47,907 nucleotides of DNA from assembly GCA_002422725.1 (NCBI GenBank), contig DITE01000002.1, forward strand, positions 1-47,907. Reading direction: 5' to 3'. Each line of letters begins with the position of its first letter. The stretch's first letter is position 1. A program made the position numbers and the translations under genes. The DNA is from Bacteroidales bacterium UBA6192. GTDB lineage: Bacteria; Bacteroidota; Bacteroidia; Bacteroidales; F082. The notes below the pieces were generated by a model. The model was not told the DNA's origin. It saw only the letters and a program-made list of their open reading frames with translations, and did not search any database. Below, piece by piece: positions 32,815-42,140 of this stretch.

Positions 32815-35800
32815 ATGAAAAAAATACTGTTGATTCTTACACTTTCCATTTTTTTATGGCAGGGTGCTGCTTTTTCTCAAAGCGGGCAAACGCTTAGGGT
32901 TTATGAAATGGAAGAATTAGACGATTATATCGATTATGTGCTGAATGTTCTCTTTGTTGGAGGGGGCTTAATCGACACTGCGTCCATAACCTATCAGGGT
33001 CATCCGCTTTCGATCGGAAGATTTGAACTGGGCAATGACATAGGATTTGACAGGGGAATCATACTTTCGAATGGAAAAGCAAAAAGGGCCGAAGGAATAA
33101 ACCGGTACGGGGCTTATGGCGATTCTTTAGGTTACCCGGGCGATGTTGACCTTAATAAGATGTATCAGTTTATCACCCCGCCTCAAAAGCCTGACACCAC
33201 GTCAGATGCTGCCGTTTTAAGTTTTAAATTCCGTCCATTCTACAACAATATCAATCTCGGCTATGTTTTTGCCTCGGAAGAATATCAATATGCAGGCGTA
33301 AAGCCAGAGGGTCCGGATATTGACCTTGTTGGACAGGATATTTACTTCTATGATGTATTTGGGATTTTTATCAGCGGAACAGGAGGCCCGTTTAGCAACC
33401 AATCAAAGAATATGGCAATTATTCCCTCTTCCGGTGGATCGGGCACGGAATGGGTGTTGATACGCACGATTAACCAGAATTCGAACTCAGCCCTTTACCG
33501 ACCTAATCTTGATCCTCCGTTTCGTCTCTCTACGGAGTTCGATGGTCTGACCGTGCCAATGAATATTAGCGCAACACTGGATCCTTGCCGTGAATATACC
33601 ATCAAAATTGCGATTGCCGACTTCTGGGATTCCGAAGAGGCTCCATATGATGAGTACCCTTCAAACTTCAATTCAGGCGTTTTTCTTGAAGAGCAAAGCC
33701 TGATCAGCGGCGAGGGGATTAACTATTCGATCGACTGGTATTTCGATAATCCCGATATTGATTGTGAAGATTGTGTTGTGGTAGGCTGTTCAAACCTTGT
33801 TGTGCAGTTTACATTGAATAAAGCTTCTGCCAATGATTATAAACTTCCCTATAGTCTGATGGGTTTTACCCATGCTGATATTGAACCCATACCCGATTCT
33901 ATTGTCATACCGGCAGGTCAGCTTAGTACGACAATAGAAATCAGACCGTTGGCCGGAACAATTACCGGCGATTTTGAAAACTGGAAATTCCGGTATCCTA
34001 TTCATCCCTGTGATGTTCCATTTCCGCCCTTCTCAGGTGGTTTTTCGGGAGTTATTGATTTTAAAGCATATGATTATCAGCAAATTCAGGAAATTACCAA
34101 GCAGCTTACTGCTGATTGCGGCGAAACAGTCAGCCTGACCTTTATGGATGATATTGTAGGTGGTTTTCCACCTTATAACCTAATCTGGTCTTATAATGGA
34201 AATCTTATCGGAACAGGTCAGCCTGTTTCGCACACCGTTCAGGATAGTCCCGATGTGGTGGATGTGAATGTTTCTGATGGTTGTGGCAACAACCAGATGA
34301 GCCATGTTCAGATTACCAACAAGCCCATTCAACACCAGGTGTCTCCTGGCGACATTGTTGAAATATGCGAGGGACAAAGTGAGAACCTATTGATTACCAG
34401 CTTGAATCCTTTTAACAGCACCATAACGGTGCAATGGTTTAAGGGCGACTGGAGTACACCAGTTGGGACAGTTAATCCCCTAAACGTGCCTTATGATCCT
34501 AATCTGGTTGGCACGATAAATTACTATTATCGAATAACCGATGATTGCGGAAATACAAAAGAAGGTTCAATATTGGTTACTCAGGATCCGATTCTTTCGG
34601 CTGGCGATGACCGCTGGATTTGTTTTGGTGACGAAACAGTGCTGGTGTCCACCGAAGCTGTTTATTATTGGTGGTATGATGGTGAACCAGGTCAGCCAGG
34701 CACTTCACTTATCGCTGAAGGAGCTAATTTACAAAGTATTACCGTTTCTCCGGCAGTGCAAACAACTTATTACCTTGAAGTCAGGAGTAAATGTGATTTC
34801 AACCTGATTTTGAATACAACTGTAACAATTTATGTTGAGTATTTTGATGCAGAGATAGTGTCACCCGATGAACCTGACTTTGAAATCTGCCCAGGTGAAA
34901 CCCTTACACTCGAAGCCAACGGACTGGGGCCATGGCTATGGAGCACCGGTGAAACAACCTCAAGCATTACTATAACCCTCGGCCAACCTGGCACCTACCA
35001 ATATAGTGTAGAAGCCAATACTGTATATTGTACAGATGTTGCAACAGTGGATATCCTGGTGTATGATTTTGCCCAGATTCAAGCAACGGCCGAGTTTACC
35101 GAAGTATGCGATGGCACCTCAGTAACCCTGAGCGCCGCTGGAACAGGGAATTTCTATTGGACATCCATCCCTCAGGATCCAAGTTTGGTGGGCCAGGAAA
35201 GCCAAACAAATCCGGTCGTTTATCCTTCTGTTTATACTACCTATAATTGTCATATTATTGATTTGAATCTTTGTGAAGCAGATGATGATGTAACGGTTAA
35301 TATCAGGCCCCAGCCTACCATTGATTATAACTTCAATCCTCAGGAAGTTTGCACCGGACAAAACATTGATTTTACATATCAGGGAAATGGCCCGGCCTCA
35401 GCACAATATATCTGGGGTTTTGATGGTGGCAGTTTTTCAGGCACTGGCGCCGGTCCGATTGTGGTAAGTTGGATTACAGCCGGTGATAAAACGGTTAGTC
35501 TGCAATTAATTGAACCAAATTGTATTTCAGATGTTTACACTGAAATTGTGCGGGTTGACCCATTGCCCGAACCTGATTTTTCCGCCAATGTGCTTTCAGG
35601 ATGTCAGCCATTTGAAGTACAGTTCTCCGACCAGTCGACCGAAGTATTTGGCAATGCAAGCTACGAATGGAACTTTGGTGACGGGAACACTTCCGATTTG
35701 CGCAATCCATCCCATTTGTATGAAGAACCCGGATTTTACACGGTTTCGCTTACAGTAGCCAACACAGATTACTGTTTTAAGTCAAAAGTGATTACCAATT

Positions 35801-36339
35801 ACATCGAGGTGTTCCCTAAACCTGATACACAGTTCGATGCCGAACCGCGTATTTCAACTCTGGGCGATCCGGATATCAGTTTTATAAACCTGACACCTGA
35901 AGGGAATTATTCCTTTATCTGGGATTTTAACGATGGAAACACATCTGATGAAGAAAATCCTGTGCACACTTACACAAGTGCTGGAACCTATCTCGTTGTG
36001 CTGACTGCGGAATCGGACAAGGGATGTACTGAATTTTACGAACTCGATATTGTCATATCTGAAGTAGCCCAACTTTTCATCCCAACGGCATTTACACCAA
36101 ATAACGATGGATTAAACGATTGCTTTGAAATTAAAGGCACACCATTTAGCAATTATAGTCTGAACATTATAGATCGATGGGGGAAAGTGGTGTTTGTGTC
36201 AAAGAGTTTTGAAGATTGCTGGGATGGTTCGGTCGAGGGTGTTGACTTACCTGGAGGTTCCTATATTTATTACATTTTTGGCGCTGATTATCTGGGTCGT
36301 ACCATTGAGTACAAAGGATCAGTTACACTGATAAGATAG
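32815..36339 (+). CDS. T9SS-secreted surface protein: choice-of-anchor L, Ig-like and PKD domains, gliding-type CTD
   Basis: Very large secreted protein (1174 aa). It has a signal peptide (about 1-22, ending AAFSQS), then a choice-of-anchor L domain (about 35-300; FASEEYQYAG, YDVFGIFISG, FNSGVFLEEQ), then Cys-containing Ig-like repeats (about 400-830), then three PKD-like domains (about 834-918, 919-1003, 1004-1083; YEWNFGDGNTSD and FIWDFNDGNTSD). The last 91 residues (FIPTAFTPNNDGLNDCFEI ... YKGSVTLIR) are the type B sorting domain of the type IX system. It is probably exported and held outside the cell; a binding or adhesion role is inferred. The 259 bases before it show no clear promoter. 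Confidence 0.9.
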   Translation: MKKILLILTLSIFLWQGAAFSQSGQTLRVYEMEELDDYIDYVLNVLFVGGGLIDTASITYQGHPLSIGRFELGNDIGFDRGIILSNGKAKRAEGINRYGAYGDSLGYPGDVDLNKMYQFITPPQKPDTTSDAAVLSFKFRPFYNNINLGYVFASEEYQYAGVKPEGPDIDLVGQDIYFYDVFGIFISGTGGPFSNQSKNMAIIPSSGGSGTEWVLIRTINQNSNSALYRPNLDPPFRLSTEFDGLTVPMNISATLDPCREYTIKIAIADFWDSEEAPYDEYPSNFNSGVFLEEQSLISGEGINYSIDWYFDNPDIDCEDCVVVGCSNLVVQFTLNKASANDYKLPYSLMGFTHADIEPIPDSIVIPAGQLSTTIEIRPLAGTITGDFENWKFRYPIHPCDVPFPPFSGGFSGVIDFKAYDYQQIQEITKQLTADCGETVSLTFMDDIVGGFPPYNLIWSYNGNLIGTGQPVSHTVQDSPDVVDVNVSDGCGNNQMSHVQITNKPIQHQVSPGDIVEICEGQSENLLITSLNPFNSTITVQWFKGDWSTPVGTVNPLNVPYDPNLVGTINYYYRITDDCGNTKEGSILVTQDPILSAGDDRWICFGDETVLVSTEAVYYWWYDGEPGQPGTSLIAEGANLQSITVSPAVQTTYYLEVRSKCDFNLILNTTVTIYVEYFDAEIVSPDEPDFEICPGETLTLEANGLGPWLWSTGETTSSITITLGQPGTYQYSVEANTVYCTDVATVDILVYDFAQIQATAEFTEVCDGTSVTLSAAGTGNFYWTSIPQDPSLVGQESQTNPVVYPSVYTTYNCHIIDLNLCEADDDVTVNIRPQPTIDYNFNPQEVCTGQNIDFTYQGNGPASAQYIWGFDGGSFSGTGAGPIVVSWITAGDKTVSLQLIEPNCISDVYTEIVRVDPLPEPDFSANVLSGCQPFEVQFSDQSTEVFGNASYEWNFGDGNTSDLRNPSHLYEEPGFYTVSLTVANTDYCFKSKVITNYIEVFPKPDTQFDAEPRISTLGDPDISFINLTPEGNYSFIWDFNDGNTSDEENPVHTYTSAGTYLVVLTAESDKGCTEFYELDIVISEVAQLFIPTAFTPNNDGLNDCFEIKGTPFSNYSLNIIDRWGKVVFVSKSFEDCWDGSVEGVDLPGGSYIYYIFGADYLGRTIEYKGSVTLIR

Positions 36340-36374
36340 GGTCTTTGCAGTTTTTTCGCTTTGAAACGGTATCT

Positions 36375-37454
36375 TTAGTTTTGTAACTCAGTCAGAATTC
36401 TTTTCCGGTCAGTCTTACCACTGTCGAGCGTGGGTAAATGGCTGGCAAAAACAATGCTACGCGGAAGTTCCGCATGGTTGAGGGTTTCATCTAATTTTTT
36501 CCAAAGTCTGAATAGGTCTCCTATCGGGTATTCATGCGCAATAACCAATACAATCTCACTTCCTGACTCTGCGTGCGGTTGTGAGCTAATCACAAAAGGA
36601 AAGGATATCAGCGGGGATATTTTTCGCTCTAACAAAGCCGGATGAATCTTGTGGCCTGCAGTGATAATTACATCATCGGCACGTCCGATCACCTGAAACC
36701 TGCCTTTATTATCAAACACCACTAAATCATTCGTTTGCAGCTGACCCTCACACAGCATAGGTGCATCAATCATCAGACATTCCCGATCGTCGGTCGACAA
36801 CCTGATGCCTTCAAACGGAACGAACCAATCGGATCGTTCTGGTCCGTTAATCATTCGCAAGGCAATATGGCTGATGGTTTCTGTCATACCGTAGGTGTGC
36901 CAGCAGGAAGTCACAAAATCCTGTAATGTTGTTTCCAAAGTAGCATCAATACCACTGCCACCTAAAATCAGTTTTTCGATAAGGCTAATTTTGTCAGGCG
37001 ATTGACGCAGTATTTTTGACACCTGCATGGGGATCATGGCAGCAAAATCAACCCTGTCAGTCAGTTCATAAATTGGATTGGCACTAACATTGGTAGTAAT
37101 CAGATTAAAGCCTGCAGTCATAGCCCTTATCACCATCATTTTTCCGGCTATGAACTGTGGCGAAAGGCAGAGCAGCCCGGTGCAGCCCTGATGTAATCCG
37201 AAAAATGCATTGGTCATCCGGGCACTGTTGACCATGAACAACTTTGGGATAAGTATCGTTTTAGGCGGGCCGGTCGAACCTGAAGTGTTTTGTTCGATGT
37301 ATGCATAATCATCAAACCATTGTTTCAGAAAGTCATACACCTCTTTCACCAGACCATCTTGTCCATGACCAACCAAAAAGGTGTGACCAGAACACTCCTC
37401 CTTCCCAATGAGTCTTCCGTTTAGCCGGAGTTTTCTGGGCAACATCTCATTCAT
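36375..37454 (-). CDS. menE: o-Succinylbenzoate-CoA ligase
   Basis: AMP-forming ligase of 359 aa that activates o-succinylbenzoate for menaquinone synthesis. The phosphate loop TSGSTGPPKTI is near residue 60, then WHTYGMTETISHIAL, then GRADDVIITAGHKIHP of the C-terminal subdomain, and DSGKTDRKRIL with the catalytic Lys. It is shorter than the about 450-500 aa of many MenE proteins, mainly in the N-terminal part, as in other Bacteroidota. Its ATG overlaps the menC stop (ATGA), so translation is coupled. It is the last gene of the men cluster. Confidence 0.92.
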   Translation of the reverse strand: MNEMLPRKLRLNGRLIGKEECSGHTFLVGHGQDGLVKEVYDFLKQWFDDYAYIEQNTSGSTGPPKTILIPKLFMVNSARMTNAFFGLHQGCTGLLCLSPQFIAGKMMVIRAMTAGFNLITTNVSANPIYELTDRVDFAAMIPMQVSKILRQSPDKISLIEKLILGGSGIDATLETTLQDFVTSCWHTYGMTETISHIALRMINGPERSDWFVPFEGIRLSTDDRECLMIDAPMLCEGQLQTNDLVVFDNKGRFQVIGRADDVIITAGHKIHPALLERKISPLISFPFVISSQPHAESGSEIVLVIAHEYPIGDLFRLWKKLDETLNHAELPRSIVFASHLPTLDSGKTDRKRILTELQN

Positions 37455-38506
37455 GGTGTCAGGGTTGATACATCCCAGCCAGCGTTTTTGTTATGAAAAA
37501 GACCCCCATTGCTGATCAGAAGTGGGGAAACGAAGTTGTTTTTATAAAGCTGCCCAGTGCCAAGTCCTTGAGGCATAGGATTATTTTTGGTAAATACCCA
37601 TTGTGCAACAGCATTGAGTCCAATGTTCGATTCGAGAGCTGATGTAGCCCACCATCCAATATTGAGTTCTTCGGCAAGCTTTATCCAGGTGTCGGCAACA
37701 GTTACTCCGCCAAGCAGACTTGGTTTGAGGATAATGTATTGAGGGCGAATCTGTTTCAGAAGGGTTCTCTGGTCGTTTACCGACATGATCCCAATGAGTT
37801 CTTCGTCAAGTGCTATTGGAATAGGACTGGTTTTACAAAGACCGGCCATTTGATCAGTTTGCCCCTGACGGATAGGTTGTTCGATGGAATGTATCGAAAA
37901 ATCGGACAGATACTTTAGCTTTTCCATGGCATCTTCGGGTTTGAAAGCACCATTGGCATCGAGTCTGATTTCGATGTCTGCAGCCGTAAAGTTTGCGCGA
38001 ATGTTCCTGAGTAGTTCTATTTCTTCAGCAAAATCTATCGCTCCAACCTTGATCTTGATGCAGCTGAAACCAGCTTGTATTTTCTCTTTCACCTGTTTTT
38101 CCATAAAGCTTTTCTCACCCATCCAAACCAGTCCGTTGATGGGAATGCCTTCGTGACCGCTTGTAAAGGAATTTTGGCTAAAAAGCCTGTTACCACCGGT
38201 ATTGAGGTCCAGCAGGGCGGTTTCGAGGCCGAAGCGTATTGAAGGAAATAAGCCTCCGCGATTGCTATTCCAAATTGAGTGCTGTTCAATCTGGCTGCAA
38301 AGGGCACCAAGTTCAGCTTCATAGCTGCTGCGGTCGTCAGGGCTCAGTCCTGGAATCAGGCTGCACTCACCCAACCCAAATATTCCAGGTTTATGGCTAT
38401 CCTCTATTACCAGAAACCAGGATTCTTTTTTGTTAAGCACGCCACGTGATGTTCCGGCAGGCATCTTGAAGATTAGGGGGTAATATATTGTGTTTGCCCT
38501 GAGCAT
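37451..38506 (-). CDS. menC: o-Succinylbenzoate synthase
   Basis: Enolase-superfamily dehydratase of 351 aa that makes o-succinylbenzoate from SHCHC. The catalytic and metal residues are all seen: KIKVG (KxK), IRLDANGAF (Asp), HSIEQPIRQ (Glu), IALDEELIG (Asp/Glu) and YIILKPSLLGG (Lys). The N-terminal capping domain runs to about residue 120. It starts three bases after the menA stop and overlaps menE by four, so these genes are co-transcribed. Confidence 0.94.
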   Translation of the reverse strand: MLRANTIYYPLIFKMPAGTSRGVLNKKESWFLVIEDSHKPGIFGLGECSLIPGLSPDDRSSYEAELGALCSQIEQHSIWNSNRGGLFPSIRFGLETALLDLNTGGNRLFSQNSFTSGHEGIPINGLVWMGEKSFMEKQVKEKIQAGFSCIKIKVGAIDFAEEIELLRNIRANFTAADIEIRLDANGAFKPEDAMEKLKYLSDFSIHSIEQPIRQGQTDQMAGLCKTSPIPIALDEELIGIMSVNDQRTLLKQIRPQYIILKPSLLGGVTVADTWIKLAEELNIGWWATSALESNIGLNAVAQWVFTKNNPMPQGLGTGQLYKNNFVSPLLISNGGLFHNKNAGWDVSTLTP

Positions 38507-38509
38507 GGG

Positions 38510-39409
38510 TTAGATATTCAGGCCAATGACAAGCAACGCAGTGAGCAGTAGTGTTTTCAGCGCCAGTTTTTTCAAAAATGGGTCGAGCTTCTCTGCTTTG
38601 GTAATCCGGTTGATTTTTATCAGATCGATCACAAAAAGTGGAAGCGAAAGCATAAATAGCCAGGCGAAAGGGCCTGCCTGGATGCTGATTATGAACAAAG
38701 AAAGCAATAAAAAGGGCAGGAGGACAAGGGCAGCGTGGTATTTGAGGGAAGATTTCTGACCCAAAAATACAGCCAGAGTGTTTTTCCCATTGGCTTCGTC
38801 ATTGGACATGTCGCGCATATTGTTCAGATTCAAAACGCCTGCACTAAGCAATCCCAATGCTGAAGCGGGCAACAATACCAGCAGGTCGAATGAAACGGTA
38901 GCCAGATAATAGGTTCCAAGCACTCCGGTGAGTCCAAAAAACAGGAATACAAACAGGTCGCCCAAACCGATGTAACCGTAGGGGTTTTTGCCCACAGTAT
39001 ATTTGATGGCAGCAGCGATGGCAGCAAGACCGAGGGCAATGTATACCCAGGCAATGTCAGCCGGAATCCGGGCAATACCAAGGATTAGCCACAGCCCACT
39101 GAGAAGTGATAAAAATGACAGCAGGATAATAGCAGTTTTCATTTCTTTTCTGCTGATTTCACCTGTTTGTACTGTGCGTTTTGGCCCCAGTCTTCCTTCA
39201 TTGTCGAGTCCGTGGTGCGAATCACCAAAGTCGTTGGCCATATTGGAGAGTATCTGCAGAAAGAGGGTCGTAATCGCGGCCATCACAACAGCCATCAGGT
39301 TGAAATTGCTGCTGCGTGCTGCCACAGCGCCTCCCATTGCAATACTGGCCAGAGCCAGAGGTAGGGTGCGCAGCCTGGCGGCTTTGATCCACGATTTGAG
39401 CGAAGCCAT
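38510..39409 (-). CDS. menA: 1,4-Dihydroxy-2-naphthoate polyprenyltransferase
   Basis: UbiA-family membrane enzyme of 299 aa with about eight to nine hydrophobic helices. It joins the polyprenyl tail to dihydroxynaphthoate in the cytoplasmic membrane. The two Asp-rich sites are NMANDFGDSHHGLDNEGRLG (about residues 56-75) and NNMRDMSNDEANGKNT (about residue 195), and PKRTVQTGEIS matches MenA rather than other UbiA members. It starts six bases after the menB stop. Confidence 0.94.
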   Translation of the reverse strand: MASLKSWIKAARLRTLPLALASIAMGGAVAARSSNFNLMAVVMAAITTLFLQILSNMANDFGDSHHGLDNEGRLGPKRTVQTGEISRKEMKTAIILLSFLSLLSGLWLILGIARIPADIAWVYIALGLAAIAAAIKYTVGKNPYGYIGLGDLFVFLFFGLTGVLGTYYLATVSFDLLVLLPASALGLLSAGVLNLNNMRDMSNDEANGKNTLAVFLGQKSSLKYHAALVLLPFLLLSLFIISIQAGPFAWLFMLSLPLFVIDLIKINRITKAEKLDPFLKKLALKTLLLTALLVIGLNI

Positions 39410-39415
39410 CAGGTT

Positions 39416-40240
39416 TCAGGGAAACTTTGGAAATTGATGAAAGTCCGGGTCGCGTTTTTCAAGGAAGGCATGTTTGCCCTCCTGCGCCTCTTCGGTCAGG
39501 TAATAGAGCAGTGTGGCATTACCGGCAAATTCTTGCAGCCCTGCCTGTCCGTCTAATTCAGCATTCAGGCCCAGCTTGATCATTCTGAGCGCCATGGGGC
39601 TCCGTTTCATCATGATTTCGCACCATTCCACTGTGGCGTCTTCGAGTTGCTCAAATGGAACCACTCTGTTTACCAATCCCATTTCAAGGGCCTCCGAAGC
39701 TGAGTAAAACTGATTAAGGAACCAGATTTCGCGGGCTTTTTTCTGCCCGACAATGCTGGCAAGGTACGAAGAACCGAAACCTGCATCGAAACTGCCTACT
39801 TTTGGACCAACTTGTCCGAAACGGGCATTATCGGAAGCAATGGTAAGGTCGCAAATCACATGCAGTACATGTCCTCCGCCCACAGCCCAGCCATTGACCA
39901 TAGCCACAACCGGTTTTGGCATCGACCTGATCTTGCGTTGCACATCGAGCACATTGAGACGTGGGACACCTTGTTCGTCGATATAACCACCTTCGCCTTT
40001 CACCTGCTGGTCGCCCCCGCTGCAAAATGCTTTGTCACCGGCGCCGGTGAGCACGATAACATAAATATCCTGATTTTCGCGGCAGATATCCAGTGCCTCA
40101 GCAATTTCAAAGGTGGTTGTAGGTCGGAATGCGTTGTGTAATTCAGGCCTGTTGATAGTGATTTTGCCAATGTGATTCCAGCTTTCGAACAGGATATCCT
40201 TGTATAGTTTGATAGTTGCCCAGGGTCTGTTGGTTTGCAT
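39416..40240 (-). CDS. menB: 1,4-Dihydroxy-2-naphthoyl-CoA synthase
   Basis: Crotonase-family enzyme of 274 aa that closes the naphthoate ring. Conserved sections are RPELHNAFRPTT, FCSGGDQQVKGEGGYID, VNGWAVGGGHVLHVICDLTIAS and GQVGPKVGSFDAGFGSSYLA. I chose the ATG at 40240 (MQTNRPWATIKLY), which gives the normal family length; an in-frame ATG at 40315 would add 25 unrelated residues. The -7 box at 40336-40343 gives menB-menA-menC-menE a likely promoter apart from menI-menF-menD. Confidence 0.96.
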   Translation of the reverse strand: MQTNRPWATIKLYKDILFESWNHIGKITINRPELHNAFRPTTTFEIAEALDICRENQDIYVIVLTGAGDKAFCSGGDQQVKGEGGYIDEQGVPRLNVLDVQRKIRSMPKPVVAMVNGWAVGGGHVLHVICDLTIASDNARFGQVGPKVGSFDAGFGSSYLASIVGQKKAREIWFLNQFYSASEALEMGLVNRVVPFEQLEDATVEWCEIMMKRSPMALRMIKLGLNAELDGQAGLQEFAGNATLLYYLTEEAQEGKHAFLEKRDPDFHQFPKFP

Positions 40241-40335
40241 AGTAGCTTTGTTTTCTGTTGTATTGGTTAACAAAGTTAATTCGTTTTGGTTTCGGTAAAC
40301 TCTGGTCTGATTCAAATAATCAGATCAAATCACCG

Positions 40336-40343
40336 CAAATATA
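40336..40343 (-). promoter_or_regulatory. -7 box of the menBACE genes
   Basis: TATATTTG on the minus strand in the 185-base gap between menD and menB. No -33 box is seen. The gap is the only one of that size inside the cluster. Confidence 0.4.
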
Positions 40344-40425
40344 CATTATTGATACGTAAGGTAAAATGTTTTGAATGATCTCACAGATTCACTTTCTGTA
40401 ACGATGGTCTGACTTTTGCCAGGTT

Positions 40426-42111
40426 TTATTTACCGAGTTCCTTGAAATATCGCCGCAAAGTATCTGCACTTTCACTTGCAGGGCTGCTGATCTCAAGTAT
40501 GGCTGCACGCTTTGACGCACTACCCAAAAAGTGAGGAAGAATTTCTTTCAATTGCTCTGCATTGCCGGCTTCTGCATAATCAAGCCCGAATGCCAGGGCA
40601 ATGTTTCGGGCTGAGGTGCGGTGGCTTGCCTCGAAATACTCCTCAAGGAGTCCCGTTTGATCGGGGCCATCGAGAAACCTGAATATGCCACCTCCACCAT
40701 TGTGGATGAGAATAATTTTCAGGTTTGCCGGCAAGTGATTGTTCCACAGGGCATTCGAATCGTAGAAAAATGCCAGGTCGCCGGTAATGAGCACCGTAGG
40801 TAATCCAGAGGCTATGGAAGCACCCACAGCCGTTGATGTGCAGCCATCGATGCCGCTTGTGCCACGGTTAGCATCGAAGCGATGGAGGGTTGGGTAGTCA
40901 AACAATTGCGCATACCTTACAACGGTGCTGTTGGCCAATTGAACATCATATCCTTTGGGGAGCTGATTTACAATGCTTTCAAAAATCTTAAGGTCGCACC
41001 AGCCTGCATTGGCCAGAAAAGCTGCGTGATTTGTTTTCGCTTTTACCGAAGCCGTTTTCCATCGCGATGAAAAGTCGCTTTGTATTGTGGACAGGCTCAC
41101 CATCAGCTGATTGAGAAAAACTGAAGGTTCCATCGGGATGCTGTGAGTGAGGTGTTGGTATGTGTCCAGATGCAAATCGGCCGGATCAATATGCCAGTGC
41201 TGTTTTATGGCTGACTTTCGTAAAAATGTCTTGATGCGTTTGGATACAATGGATGTGCCGAACGTCAGAAGTAGCTCAGGATTGTAATCAGGAAGTTCTA
41301 CACCAGCAATGGCGCTCAGACAACGGTCGATGCAGCCGATAAAACTGCTGCTGAATACATTGGAGGTGGTTTCGCACAATATGGTTACCGACGGATCCTG
41401 GCTAAGTGTTTCAAGCTGGGACTGAATGAGGGCTGAAGGGGGCATTTGTCCCACGAGTATCATCTTTCGGGGGCTGTTGTTCCAGGTGTTGCTCAGTTGC
41501 TGTATGGTTTCTTCTGTAAGATGGTGTTGCACCGCAGCGATGGTAATATCTTTTGCAGGCACACCCATTTCGGTGTTGAATCCGTATAATGGTTCTGTAA
41601 AAGGCAGGTTGATATGCACCGGTCCGGGCACCGGGTAAATACTGGCATTGATGGCTTCGGCAACCAGACGGTCATTATACCACAAATCATCGGCGGTGTG
41701 GATGGTTTGGGGCACGACAACACTTTTGCGGATGTAATTGGCAAAAATCTGTTGTTGTTTAATGGTTTGACCGTCGCCCTGGTCGATCCATTCAGCAGGG
41801 CGGTCAGCTGTCAGAACAATCAGTGGGACACGTTGGTAGTAGGCTTCGGCTATGGCCGGGGCATAATTGAGAGCGGCTGATCCTGAGGTGCAACAGATAG
41901 CTACAGGTTTACCGCTTTGCTGGGCAATTCCAAGGGCAAAAAATGCTGCACTGCGTTCATCAACAACGGTGTAGCATGTCATTTCGGGTCTGTTGCAGAG
42001 TGTGGTGATCACGGGTGCATTGCGCGAACCGGGAGAAACCACAAGTTGGTGAACTCCGCGACAGATCAGCAAGTCAGCAAGATGAAATAAACCCTGTTTA
42101 TCGTGCAACAT
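40426..42111 (-). CDS. menD: SEPHCHC synthase
   Basis: Thiamine-diphosphate enzyme of 561 aa that joins 2-oxoglutarate and isochorismate. VVSPGSRNAPVITTLC, VDERSAAFFALGIAQQSGKP, CTSGSAALNYAPAIAEAYYQR and LTADRPAEWIDQGDGQTI are MenD signatures, and the C-terminal cofactor site shows NRGTSGIDG and ITGDLAFFYDSNALWNN. It uses the same 2-oxoglutarate that OdhA and KorAB consume. It ends 185 bases from menB and starts 29 bases after menF. Confidence 0.96.
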   Translation of the reverse strand: MLHDKQGLFHLADLLICRGVHQLVVSPGSRNAPVITTLCNRPEMTCYTVVDERSAAFFALGIAQQSGKPVAICCTSGSAALNYAPAIAEAYYQRVPLIVLTADRPAEWIDQGDGQTIKQQQIFANYIRKSVVVPQTIHTADDLWYNDRLVAEAINASIYPVPGPVHINLPFTEPLYGFNTEMGVPAKDITIAAVQHHLTEETIQQLSNTWNNSPRKMILVGQMPPSALIQSQLETLSQDPSVTILCETTSNVFSSSFIGCIDRCLSAIAGVELPDYNPELLLTFGTSIVSKRIKTFLRKSAIKQHWHIDPADLHLDTYQHLTHSIPMEPSVFLNQLMVSLSTIQSDFSSRWKTASVKAKTNHAAFLANAGWCDLKIFESIVNQLPKGYDVQLANSTVVRYAQLFDYPTLHRFDANRGTSGIDGCTSTAVGASIASGLPTVLITGDLAFFYDSNALWNNHLPANLKIILIHNGGGGIFRFLDGPDQTGLLEEYFEASHRTSARNIALAFGLDYAEAGNAEQLKEILPHFLGSASKRAAILEISSPASESADTLRRYFKELGK

Positions 42112-42140
42112 CTTGCAAAGGTCATGAATTTAAGTGAAAC

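Noticed and set aside
39753..40141. Plus-strand open frames across menB
   Set aside because: They are antisense to the conserved CoA-binding part of menB and have no start signals or homology.
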